Assembly: GCA_963970005.1 (NCBI GenBank)
Contig: CAXAMN010025339.1
Span: 44,204-108,203 of the forward strand
Source of the DNA: Durusdinium trenchii
Taxonomy: Eukaryota > Sar > Dinophyceae > Suessiales > Symbiodiniaceae
Reading direction: 5' to 3'
Length of the DNA: 64,000 bases
The notes below the pieces were generated by a model. That model had not been told where the DNA came from. It saw only the letters and a list, made by a program, of their open reading frames with translations, and ran no database searches. Position numbers and translations under genes: made by a program. Numbering within the stretch: position 1 is the stretch's first letter; the number at the start of each line of letters is the position of its first letter. Below, in pieces: positions 1-16,200 of the stretch.

Positions 1-161
1 NNNNNNNNNNNNNNNNNNNNNNNNNNNNNNNNNNNNNNNNNNNNNNNNNNNNNNNNNNNNNNNNNNNNNNNNNNNNNNNNNNNNNNNNNNNNNNNNNNNN
101 NNNNNNNNNNNNNNNNNNNNNNNNNNNNNNNNNNNNNNNNNNNNNNNNNNNNNNNNNNNNN
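1..161. other. assembly gap (N run)
   Basis: All bases are N. The gene content to the left is unknown, so any exon block near the left edge may be incomplete. Confidence 0.99.
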
Positions 162-572
162 TCAACTCTCAAGTCCCTAAAGCAATGACAATCCCTGCGT
201 TCTCCAAAACACTGCTGGCCTTGTGCAATGAAGTAGGGCTCACAGCAAAGGCCACCGCCAAGGTCAACACCTCAATGTCAAATCAAAAACAATCAAATAA
301 ATGACAAAATAAACAACGCTGGACAAGATAAAACAGTCTGACTGAGTTTCCCAACCACCGAAAGGGCACAGGCGATAGGGCCCCCCGAAACAGCTGCGGA
401 GAGAAAAACAGCTGCGGAAAAAAATAAAAAATGCTCGAAAAAAAAGCTAAGTAATTTAGTGGTCAGGGAACTTGTTGTACGCAACGCGCTTCAAAACTGA
501 GAATATTAAGAGCAATTTCATGCAATTTCAATCTGAGATGTTCAGTCACTCTCAACTCTCAGGTGTTATCGT

Positions 573-1244
573 TCAACAAACCCCTAAGGTGCAAGGATCA
601 CAACAATGGAAGTAGTTTAGTAGTCCAACCCATGACTTGCGGCTTGCCTTTGCGAAGAGCCCAACACTGAAACATTGAAATCCTCTGCAAGCAAGGCACC
701 CACGTAGGTGACCGCCAGCAAACAACGCAGGAGCAGCAAAGCCCGGGAATCCATGCAGCATGCTGTTGACATCGCCTGTACATCGGTGAACAGTTACCGC
801 AAAAACGTTTTCATAGTCGATGTCACTTGCCATGAGACCCTTAGGATCTTTGGGATGTGAATGAGTTTGATACATCAGAGCACTGAAATCCAGAACTGTT
901 TGCAAAACCATGCCCGTGTATTCGATCTGCCTTTGGCCAAGACCATTCATCTGGCCCGACCGGGAAGCTTGCACAGGTCCCCATGGATGAAAGGACCACA
1001 ATGTACAAGAGTACAAACTTCCATGCGCACTTCGTGCCTGTTGGTTGTCAGGGATGCTGGCCTGGGCCTGTGCCCTTTGAAAATGATTCGTTCTTGACAT
1101 GGTAACTGACTCAATGACACAATCGAAGCACTTGTCCACTGGCTTGAGAAAAGTGGCATGCACAAAGCACCAGGCAAAAAGACTTGTTTCAAATCTCGCG
1201 TGATGCACTAGATAGCGAGAGCCGTTGGCTCCTACTTCAAGCAT
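573..1244 (-). other. long open stretch, coding status uncertain
   Basis: A 223-codon stretch without stops on the minus strand. It resembles no family I know, and neighbouring frames are also partly open, so the length alone is weak support. It could hold one or two exons of the unrecognised minus-strand gene represented at 2-5.3 kb. I cannot place splice sites. Confidence 0.15.
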
Positions 1245-1962
1245 AGGAAGTGGGTGTCACAAATAGTTACTGTATATGTTTCTATCTGGGGAAGAAAATG
1301 TATGAACATGTCCTATGCCGTGTTGACAGACACTTCCACGTCTTAAAGACACACGGATTGTGGGAGGCTTTCGGACTAATTATCGCTTCTAGAGCCCAGA
1401 TGAGCCCAGCCTGCCTGCCCAAGAAGAGGACTAGTGAATAGTAGAACGGTATGCATCATATTGCCACTCATGTCTGACATGAAGTGTGGGTGCCCAAACT
1501 TAAGGAACCGTGCATCAAGTCTGATCCGATCAAGGGGGCTAGTAGGTTGGAGGCCATCGCTCTTAGGTTGGAGGCCATTGCTAGTAGTTACTAGTTGTTT
1601 TGTCAGTGTCGCCTCCAGGAGCTGCGGAGCACAGTGGCACCTGTCATTGCATCAGTTCTCTTCGGGTCGAAGCCACGGGTCTTCGCCGCAAGAACCTGCC
1701 TCTGCGTCTACCACGGGTCTTCGCCGCAAACCCGGCATCAAGAGCTCGTCATCCACAAACATGAAAGCCAAGCAGCCTTAGATGGTTCCAATTTTCACCT
1801 TGAAGCCCTAGTGACCCCAGTGTACCAGCCAAAATGGCCCAAGATCGCCCAAATACATGGTAATCATTCAAACCTATATGCAATGGCCAAAACCTATATG
1901 CCATGGCCAATGTTGATACAGGAGTACTTGACTGCAAATCGATGTACGTTCAAGTAGCTTAC

Positions 1963-2222
1963 TTTGCCCTCCACCGCGCTCACCACCTCTGAGGCATTGG
2001 ACACCACAATCCTCGGCAAAGAGAGGGGCACCTTGTGACGTTTGCATCATGGGGATTCCCGAAAACATGTGAGGACGATGCAAGATCCATCCCATCATGG
2101 TTGATCCCATCCACCCAATTCTTGCAGCCACTAGTCACTTCGCAACCTCTGGAGGCCCGCCGGTGGGCAAACTCTAGCAAGAACTCCACAACATCACTGC
2201 CAGGAGGAACGCATTGCACCTT
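1963..2222 (-). CDS. two candidate exons of an unrecognised gene
   Basis: Two minus-strand blocks look like exons. The 3' one (2,031 to 1,963) is 69 nt, in phase 0 at both ends, preceded by AAG and followed by GTAAGC; it encodes 23 residues beginning VPLSLPRIVV. The 5' one (from about 2,222, after an AG) encodes a segment containing GSDVVEFLLEFAHRR. The order and phases would let them join. I do not recognise the protein. They may belong with the exon blocks at 2.9-5.3 kb or to a separate gene. Confidence 0.35.
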
Positions 2223-2946
2223 GAACTTTCCCAACTAAACTGTCCGATCACGCGTCATCACGCGTCTTTGATTCTGAATAACATGCCGTGCGAACACAAT
2301 CTCTAAAAGTCCATCAGCTCAAATCCTTCCGAGGGCGTGCTACCGGGAAAAGGTGCCACTCTGCATGTCTAGGCCTTTCAAAGGAGATTCTGGTCAAATC
2401 ATGAAGCCAGGCCGCCCAGTCGGACTGCAAGTTTGAGCTCATTTCATCTCGCACTTGCTGAAAACCTGTGCAAGCTTTGAGCTATACCGCAGAACTCTGA
2501 ATCCAACTACTGCATCTACGACATGTACCTACACAATACGGCAATTGTCTTTGTGTTCAAAAGCTCTAGTTTGTGTTGGAGCTGTGCACAGGCACGCGGC
2601 AAGTGGTTCTCTTGAAGGCTGTAGCACGCCCATGTGCTCCACTAGCACAACAAATGTCGCCCCAATCAGCTTTGACTTGTCAATGCATGTGATCGTCAAG
2701 CAGATCAACCACCAAGTGGAGGCACATCAAATCTTGCAGTGAGCTGCATTCTGGACTTGTGTGGGTGGAGAATCCACAAGAGTAATTGAGGCCGCGAAGT
2801 CTGAAGATGACAAACTCGAGACCAATCTTGGTTGAAATTCCAAACCCCATGTCTCAGTGCTGGACGGGCCTTGGGTGCTGACAAATACCCGAATGCGTGC
2901 GGCCTTGCAGCACCGGCTGAAGCACTAATTGTAAGCAAGTGACAGC

Positions 2947-3165
2947 GTGAAGGTAGTCGCAGGAATCACATGGAATCACTACAGTCTGAATATTCAAAGA
3001 GTTGGTCTCTGCCATACTTGCACGAGCACCCAAGAGTGCCAAATTGGAAGTGCAAGTAACAACAATGGTATTTATCTGCTGGGAATAAGCATCTTTCAGC
3101 ATCATTCGAGCCAAGGAGCTGGGCATCGCTCCTGCACTTGCTGACAGCAAGCGACCAAACGCGCC
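2947..3165 (-). CDS. candidate exon, unrecognised (weakly phosphofructokinase-like)
   Basis: The minus-strand frame gives a smooth alpha/beta-type sequence with the core INTIVVTCTSNLALLGARAS followed by a short strand ending VVIP. The strand-TSN-helix-strand pattern faintly recalls the nucleotide/PPi-binding region of PPi-dependent phosphofructokinases, but the GGDGS/GGDD-type motif is absent and the flanking exons that should confirm it were not found. Treat the function as unknown. Confidence 0.3.
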
Positions 3166-3721
3166 TGTCAAAACAATAATGTTATTTGATGTGTATATGA
3201 TTGTATATGATAATGCATGATATTATGATATAACATGCGCTATAAGTTACGGTATGCTGCTCTGGGTACGGGTTTCAGACAACTCGTGGCATTGCATTCA
3301 ATTGGGTGAGCTAACCGTCACCGTCAACAGATTGAGCTTCAGGCTGGGCTGTCTAAACGATGAATCATCCTGGCCCGGAGGTAACATGGGATCGAAGCTG
3401 GCAGATATTCAGACATGTGACATATCAGCGTTTTGTGACCCATTCATACCTTTGCAACGAACAGAAAGTTACTGTCCGTGGTGTTGAATCTAAAGCCGTC
3501 CTTCAATCATACGTCATAGGAATTCATAGGACGTATGTATCATATCTCGTGAAGGCATGTTCCGGTACACGAGGGAAAATCTGTGATGGATTAACATCCT
3601 GTCTCACCCTCTCGAAAGCACAGCTCCTGAGTTCTGGAAGACTGTGGCCCAGAGCGCTCCCATCTATAAGGTAGGTCAGGTAGGCGGCCTGGAGTTCTCT
3701 AAGTTTTCTCCGGTTTCCCAC

Positions 3722-3840
3722 CTGGGCTCTCTTGTCAAGCTCTCTCTTCGTCATCTCTGCAACATTTCTCTGTGTCTCCTGGTTCTCTCGCCATGGTCTT
3801 GTTGGCTCCTGCCTCGGGGCTTTCCTCCGAGGCCTGTGAT
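3722..3840 (-). CDS. candidate exon, charged segment
   Basis: A minus-strand block encodes a highly charged helix-like segment (core NVAEMTKRELDKRAQ) and ends at CAG|GTGGG, a good GT donor. The acceptor is not certain; AG|G sites lie near 3,815-3,845. No family is recognised. It has the same orientation as the neighbouring exon blocks, so it is probably part of the same gene. Confidence 0.35.
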
Positions 3841-4995
3841 GCCATCGAGGGTCCAGGGTCCAGGGAGGGTCCAGGGAGGGTCCAGGGGCGCCCTTGCGCG
3901 CTTGGGCCCAAAGTAGCGACCGGCCAAGTGTGGCTAACCAAGCAGAAGTTGGCTGCATTGCATGCTGCTTCCCTGCTTCATGGAATGGCAAGCTGACTTG
4001 GACACAACATATCAAAAAGTAAGGCAAAAAGCCCGAAATGCACGAGGGAATAGATAGTGTGACTGCGCAAATTCTGCACCATCACGAGGGCAGGACCCAT
4101 CCGCCAGGACCTTCAGTGCTTTTTCCCAGAATAGACCCTCCTGCAACAGTGTAGGCTGGAACGATTTGTTGGCAGCTGCTTTAGGCTTTGTGCGTCACCC
4201 ACAACAATGAGCCCAAACGGTCTGCGCGGAGCGCCCCAGAGCGATCATCGCCTCACAGGCCGCTGCTGCTGTCACAAAGAACTTGATGCCTCAAGATTCA
4301 AATGAAAAGTGGGCTGGGCACGTGCATCTTTTTCAATTAAGCAGTACAGTACAGGCACAGCTTAATCAGCTGGGTTGAAAGTCCATCACATCGCTTGGAC
4401 TCTTAGCCCGGCGATTCGACAATGATTCACATCTGCATGCCTGGGGGCTCGGTGGACTGAAGGAAGTCATCATACCTCAGTAACTCAGTGCACGGCATCT
4501 CTTTTCAAGTCTTTTTTGCAGGTCTGAAAGATGCTGGCCAGTAAGTTCTACTGTGTGTGACATTCGAACCGCGTAGCTTGAAGATTGATTGAACTTCGAC
4601 ACTCGGAAGATGACACGACAAGAGTCGGACACATCGCACTTTTCATCTGATGGGTCATTTCGCTGCGCGAACAGGTGGGGGGTGATTTCGCTGTGGCTTC
4701 ATGAGGCCACACGGCTCGGATGGAGCATCAGCGGAATTGAGAATGAATTGAAGATCTCCGATCAAAACGGATACTTAGGAGGTCCGACCGCCTGTGGACA
4801 AAGCTTACTTCACAGGGTCCCTCTCATCCGTTTTCAGAGTTCAAATTTCGGGACAATCTCAGCTGAAACAGAATTACTTAAACAATTTGCTTTTCGTGGC
4901 TCCCATATGGTCTTTTCACCTCACTTGCACCTGCAAAGCCATGCGGATGCCGTTGACATGCAAGTGCCAAAAGCTGAGGCGTCCGAACCAAGTGC

Positions 4996-5259
4996 TTTCG
5001 CCCGGCGCCTTTGAACCAACTGCTTCAACTTCTCGTGATTGTCTTGAATTTTGTCCATGAAAATGTCCAGCCTCTGAGTGTACTCTTCATGAGTCCGGCG
5101 ATTTGGTGCGGGAGCTGGATCATCTACGAGATACTCCGTCCAGGAGTAGTATGACATTCGAAAGGGTTGGAAAGCATCCTGCTGAACGACTTCCCTCCAA
5201 ATCTCTCTGTCCTGCTGGCTCATTTCACAAAGGCCTGGTGGTGGATCATCAAACCAGTC
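4996..5259 (-). CDS. candidate exon of 88 codons, unrecognised
   Basis: A 264-nt minus-strand block in phase 0 at both ends, starting after CAG (DWFDDPPPGLCEM) and ending at AAA|GC. It continues with WREVVQQDAFQPFRMSYYSW and an acidic/basic helical tail rich in K, E and Q. The composition and closed phases make it a convincing exon, but I do not recognise the family. The GC donor and AG|G acceptor match the other genes of this window. Confidence 0.5.
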
Positions 5260-5261
5260 CT

Positions 5262-7386
5262 GCTGGGCTTGCAACAGGGATGACTTTTTTCCAATGCATT
5301 TCAGCACCTAAGCCACTTCCGGCCGTGCACATTTGCCCAAAGCCTGAGAAAATTAAAAAGCACCTGTCACAGTGGGGGTTGCATCAATTGGGGACAAGTT
5401 GCAGGAAAACAACGCTGTGGAAAACAGATGACAACAACAACAACCGTCCAACTGTCCACTTCCTTGTCTGGCTTGCAAGTGCTCTCCACCTTGAAAATGG
5501 CCGACGGTTCTGCTCTGGACTTGTCGCGAGGATTGGGCACCTTGCCTTCCGCCTCCACCGCCGAAATGGGTCGTCGTGAAGCTCTGACAAAGCTGATGCC
5601 AAACCCCGGAGAAGCCATGCCTCTCTACAAATCTTTCTGTGGTCCAAGCCAGTCAGTTGCTGCAGGATGAGCACGCACATTATGGCACATGGGACATCTT
5701 TCGAATAAGTGGTGCCAGCAAAGACCGCATACTGTGGTCTATGTACTTCATGACAAATGACTAATGACTAATGATGACAGGTCAGGGCAAGTCGAGAGGA
5801 AACCAGTCTCAAAGTAAGAGAAGCAATCCTCGTGCCATGCAGCCCCTTAAAAAATCGATCTGAGTATCATTGAGTATCTGTATCTGAGACACCGACAAAG
5901 ACATGGCATGCTCTGCAGCTTTCAGCCGCGGTCTTGAAGGTTCCAAGCACCTCAGCTAAGTTCCGAGAGGTTCCTTGCACCCAGGAAACCCAGGCGCGAA
6001 TGGAGTGCAATGGGCAACTCTTGCGATCTATGCACACACATGTAATATCATGCCTTGCATCCATAGAGAGAGAGAATTATGTATACATATTACAGTATAC
6101 ACTTGGTGCCTTCAGAACAGCTTCACTGAATGCCGGCAATGCAAACTGCCAAACCATCAATCATTACATTTTATCTCATTGCAGACCGTCCCCTTGCACA
6201 TGGTCCCCTCATGTCCTCTCAAGTCCTTTTGCGTCCTTTTGCTATCCCTTGCGGTGTTCCCCATCTTAAAGTGCCAAACGGCTGCAAAGCCAGCTTGGAT
6301 TGGGGTGAGGTGAAAAACAGCCCAGGAGCATCACCCAAAGTTGCAGCGAGTTTCCAGTCAAATACTGAAGTCAAGAGTGCCCATCTCAGGTGTCGAAACT
6401 CGTTAGGAAGCCTGGGGTTTGGGCTGTTGTACTGCTCAGCTACATGTGATGCTCCCGAGCTCTGGCATTACTCAAGCCCTCTCAGTATGGAGGTGATGCG
6501 GCACAAATCGGCATTGGATTCTTTTGACCATTTCAACCAGTAGCCAAGCAAGGCAAAGAGCACGCATGTTTACTTGTTTGCTAGTTTTCACTCTAAAGCC
6601 TCAGAGCTGATCACAGCACAACCGATCATCTTTCTCACCTTTCAATTGCTGCCATCACAAGGGATTTGACCTTTCTTGTGGGGGGACATCCTGGTATATG
6701 TGGTTTGGGGTGCCCATCTCCACCCCTGGTTTCCTTGTGGTCGTCTACCTCAACATAAAGCAAAAGACAGCTCAGTCAAAATCGTCCATACCCCCATCCG
6801 ATTTGGCCACTTCAATCCCTCCAATTTGAGCGTGCTGGGTTTAAAAAAGCACATGAAACCAGGCATGTCGAGCAAACATCCTTCATGGCGGTCCAGCACA
6901 GGGGCGTGGTTTAAGATCCGCACCATGGCCAGGTCTTCGGGGAGGTGTCTTCACCATCCCTCCCAGCCAACTGAGTTGGATGAAAAGCAATGCCCCATAC
7001 CAAATCTGGAAGTCTGCTGAGTCTGCTTGTTGGTATTCGATGCACATCAACAACTCAGGATCTCAAGCTCACTCTTGAATCTCAAACAACACATCGCGTC
7101 TCAAGTGCAGGACTATGCGGGCACCTGCAGCAAACATGCCGAGATACTCGGTAGGTTCAACTAGTGGTTCAACTAAGCAGCAAATGCGAACAGCTCTGCA
7201 CATTACAATCAAATGGCGGTCCGAATGCCATTGATAAATATTTGGCTTATGTCTGCACCAGAGTGCCGTTTCTTTTGTTGTGTAGCCGAAATTGCCAACA
7301 GCTCATCACTTGCATACCCAATATTCACGCGACAATGACCTGGCATAAGTATAAGTGGTTTGGGGTTGCCCATTCCTTCTAGCCAC
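5262..7386. other. no recognised gene; weak exon-like blocks only
   Basis: Both strands have short open stretches near 5,384-5,670 and 6,890-7,020, but competing frames are equally plausible and no family is recognised. The part next to 7.39 kb could contain the last exon and 3' UTR of the zeaxanthin epoxidase gene, whose stop codon I did not fix. Confidence 0.4.
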
Positions 7387-11967
<4,581 letters not shown>

Positions 11968-12480
11968 GGCTTGAGACAAGGGTGGAGATCAACTGCAAAA
12001 CCAAAGCTGCAGAAACACGTAAGGACAAGAAGTGAAGCTACTTTATATATATAATACAAGCAACACCCATCAGGATTTAAATGGACCGATGGAGGTGGAG
12101 CTGCCTTCTACGAGCACTGTATGCATTCAGAGAGCTTAGGTTGATTTGGTAAATGTTGGTTACAAAAAGAAGATCTTGCTGCTAAATTCTTCCGAACCTT
12201 TGGCTGGGCTCTGGGCGCCCTCATTGCAGAGGCATAGGTTTTGGAGTCTAGCGGCAACTGCTGCTCCCCTGGATGCATACATTCTGGATCATTCTGGAAT
12301 AATCTGGTCTGAACTTACTGCATCACAATCCAAATGGATCCAGGACACACTCAATAATACAAAAGGTTGAAGAAAGCACAACTGTGCGACCACGCAAATC
12401 CCGGATTCTGACTTTTTCCCTGTGCAGCCGAGCCATTGGGCCTGCCATCTCCAACAGCTGCACCGCTTGCTCCCACGCCT

Positions 12481-12590
12481 AGGACTAGTAACAAAGGGCT
12501 TTTCTACTAGGAGCAAGGACGCTACTAGGGGCTCCTGGCCTTACTACTAGGAACAAGAAGCTAATTACTAGGAACAAAGGGCATCCCAGG
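12481..12590 (+). repeat. CTACTAG-type dispersed repeat array, copy 1
   Basis: Four to five imperfect units of the type CTACTAGGAGCAAGGACG, CTACTAGGGGCTCCTGGCC and CTACTAGGAACAAGAAG in a row. It lies between the ZEP gene and the protease gene. The same units recur at 13.8, 17.9, 18.7 (reverse), 36.4, 39.0 and 43.6 kb. Confidence 0.85.
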
Positions 12591-13204
12591 ACATCCCCCT
12601 ACAGATTCGACGGTCATGTTCGATGGTTTGTTTTGATGGACACGACTGTGGGTTTCATTTTTGGGGCTATGGTTCTCTGCATAACTCCCCTTTTACCGTC
12701 CTGACACGCGCACGTACTCCAAGCATTCTGGGACTGACACTCCTCTCCAGCATGCTTGGATCACCAGGCCGAAGTCCTGGCGAGACTCTGGTGACGGTGC
12801 CTCGTGGGCTAATCCAGGCACATCCATTCACTCCGGCACTCCACCTTTTTCTCGCATGTGGTCACACCTGCTCGGAGCCTCTTGGTACCAAAGGCAAGCA
12901 ACAGTTAATGAAGCCTAGGATGGCCAAAACATGCCAAAACGGTCAATGTCAATCAAGTCATTTGAATTCTTCCTGATCGGTCCGAATATCAAACACCAAG
13001 GTTCTTCTAATCCTCTAAGAATTCGATACTTGCCATAATCTGCCGGCCGAGTGGCTCCCATCGGTGCTCTTCTCAAAGAACTCTAGATTCCTGTGTGCGA
13101 ATGAAGTTGCCTACTCATTTGCTCACAGCTTCTGGTGCTACACAAATGTTGGACTTGACGCACACCATCAAAAGCCGAAGTGTCACAAAACCTTTCCGGA
13201 CAAG

Positions 13205-16200
13205 GGTCTTCCAACCAACCCAGCCCTTGGAAAGGATCGGCTTCAGGTCATCCTTGCCAGTGTAATGGGGATCCACGATCAAGTAAGCCACCTGAGCTCA
13301 TCCAAGACCCAAGACGCTGACTGCCGAAGCGACGCGACTCCTCACCCGTCCCTGCGTGAAGCCGCACTTGAAGCAGCCAAGGATCATCACCGGAGGCAGA
13401 ATCAAAGCACAAGCCAACCAGGGTATATGCATACATTCCTGCACCTGAATTGCAGGCTTTTTGTAGGACGACTGCGAAAGTGGCGCTACGACGCTACGAC
13501 TGCTCAGAACGGGTCAACAATGGAAACAAAGCTGTCGGCATGAAAGGGCTGGCCGTTTTGTGGTTCAAACACTTCATGAGTTCGCAAGGCCCATTTGCAG
13601 GTGTTGCAATGAAGAAATGAACCATGTGATGTGATGCTCCTTTGGCTTTTTGAATTCGGCAGGCTGTGCAAAACAATTACCATTCAGTATCCGACCCGCT
13701 GACCTGGCATATGCGGACTATGCATCAGGAAAATCTCTTTCAGAATGTCATGCTCACCCAATGCTAGTGACTAGAAACAAGTGCACCGCTACTAATAACA
13801 AGGGCATCACTACTAGTAGCAAGAAGCTACTAGGGGCTCCTGGCATCGCTACTGGGGGCTCCCAGGCGTGGCTCCCCGCCGCCTCACAGAGGTGCCCAAC
13901 TACTCCACAGTAGCAGGGAGTTACTGGCCTGACTGCCTTTGTCTTGATGGCTTCTTACCACGAGTCTTGCGCAAACAATGAAATTGAAATGGCATGTCGA
14001 AAATGGAATCTGTGAAGCTTAGTGACTTAGTGGATCCCAAACCTTCAAAGTTAAGTAGCTGCACAATTCGGTGGGCCAGCACAGCAGGGCTCACAGCAAA
14101 GAAAGAGATGCTACATCATGTCTTAATATCTACGCTTCTGACTTCGGCAATGGCATGATGCCAAACCAATATGTTTGTGCTATTTTTTGTGAACCTGTAG
14201 GTAGGTCCTCTCAATGTGGTTGGATTGAGTTCCTAGGCATCTCCGGCCATGAAACCCATCATGATAGGCGTACCCTCAGTCTCCAAGTGCTGAAGCATCT
14301 GTGGGGCTTGGCTCGCCATGTCTGCACAGTCTTGGCAGTACATCAGTTTGCAATCCACCTGAGCGACGTGGATTACGGTGGATTGCTATCAAACCACTCA
14401 TTCTTTAGAATGCGTGCCATGCCACAGCATGCTGACTGAGGTCTATCCCATTATGGGCATTCAATTCAGCTTTGCATCTCATACAGAAGACGCCGCTCAC
14501 AAGCAACAAGTATCCGGCCTTCAAATATTCCTGCAACAAGTACATGCCCTCCACCGTGCCAATCCTCGGCAGTTGCAGTAATCTTCTAGCTCTAATCACT
14601 CTGAGCATTGTGGCGGAGTGGAAAACACATCAGCAAAAGCAAGGAAGTCAGGGTCAGCGAGCAAGGGTCAGGAAGCAAAAGCGAACAAGCAAGTGTGAGC
14701 TAGACTATAAGAGACTAAGATTTCGCCAAAGAACCACTTCTTGCTCCCTATCTCCAAATCTTTGTGGGCCTCATCGATGCACTTCAGCAAGCGTTGTATC
14801 TCCGGTATGCTGGGGACACCTTCTGTGCTGTAGTGCTGCATGCGGTACCAACTTACACATGTCTGCAATGATCGGTAAGCACAGCCCCAGCCATTGTCAT
14901 CAAAGTTGTCCTCGCAGGGAGGGAAAACATAGAAGGTCATGTCATATATATATATATATATCATCTATCTATCTGGCTGCCAGTTAACACACTTAAAATA
15001 TGTGTGCCCACCCTGTCCTCAAAATATATGAAGGGATATTTTAGCCATCCCACTGAATACGCTTATCTTGGAATGGCAATTTGTTCCCACCCTAAAACTG
15101 CCAGGTGAAGTTTTAAAAAACTTGAGAAGAAGGATACACGAAAGGTAGGACAGCGGAAGGAAAATAAGCATGTAACATATGCAGTGTGTTGTTGGTGGAG
15201 TCGAATCAAACGTCAACTTGAGAATGGGGGAAAAGACCAAAGTTCGATATGTACATCACATATATATATATATATAGATATATGGTAATCCTCAACGGGA
15301 AGAAAAACTAAAAACAGCATATCATGTCTCTTCATGGATTCAAACACTGCTCCAAGCTTAGAGCGCTCCACCACAATAACCATCGAGGTGTTGAGGTGAT
15401 CCACTTCGGGATGAAGCGGTCAGAGGGACACCAAATAACCATCGAGGTGTCGAGTTGATCCACTTCGGGATGAAGCGGTCAGAGGGGGGGGGGCTGAAAT
15501 GAAAAAAAACAATTCTAAGGGGGGGGGGGGTGTGTTTTAAAAATTAATTCCAAGGGGGGGGGTGAATTGAACTCTCAATTATTAGATCCGGAGGAGCCCA
15601 CACTTGCTTCGCAAGACAAACTCAAGGTATCCCCTGAAGGGCTACCTTTCGTGAAATGATTGCAGCTTAGCCATCCTAGTGTGAGGTGTAACTAAAGCAT
15701 TAAAGTCGTCAACGACATATATTGCAAAACTATTTTTAATGGTCAATGACCCTAGAAGGTAACTGAACGGGTTAGAGGTGCTAAGACTAACTCATGTCCA
15801 TGACTAAGATCATCTAAAATCAGAGTTGTAACAGTTGTAACGGTTTATTGCCAATTACTGGTTCTGGAGATCATTTGATTCATAGTTAGTGAGGTATCCT
15901 GTATCCTCCTATATGTTTTGTGGCAGACAGGGTCGCACAAATATTTGAAATGTCTTATATATTTGGCAGCCAGCTATCTATGTATCTATCTCTTTATGGT
16001 ATTGACAAACCCTTCAGGAAGTCAAAGCACGAACAGGTTTCAAGGTCGCGGAAGGAGTGTGGCAAACCGGGGCTCAAATGAGTCAGTCGCCCATGTTTCC
16101 CTCCTGCATGTAATGGTTGTATTCATACAGCCCTCGCACAAAAGCTCTCTGGGTCGTTTCACCTCCCTTCCACCAAGCAGGCTGCAATCCACATTCCGCA

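Noticed and set aside
5428-5670. Plus-strand 80-codon frame with an ATG
   Set aside because: Opposite frames are equally open, no family is recognised, and all supported genes here are on the minus strand.
14051-14105. VLAHRIV-like minus-strand block as a UFSP2 exon
   Set aside because: The phase does not join the preceding exon, whereas the block at 13,438-13,386 joins in phase and matches the family better.
14735-14910. ATG4 autophagy protease as the identity of the WGCAYRS exon
   Set aside because: The following exons carry [17 protein letters not shown] and GWVGWK in the order typical of UFSP2 (C78).
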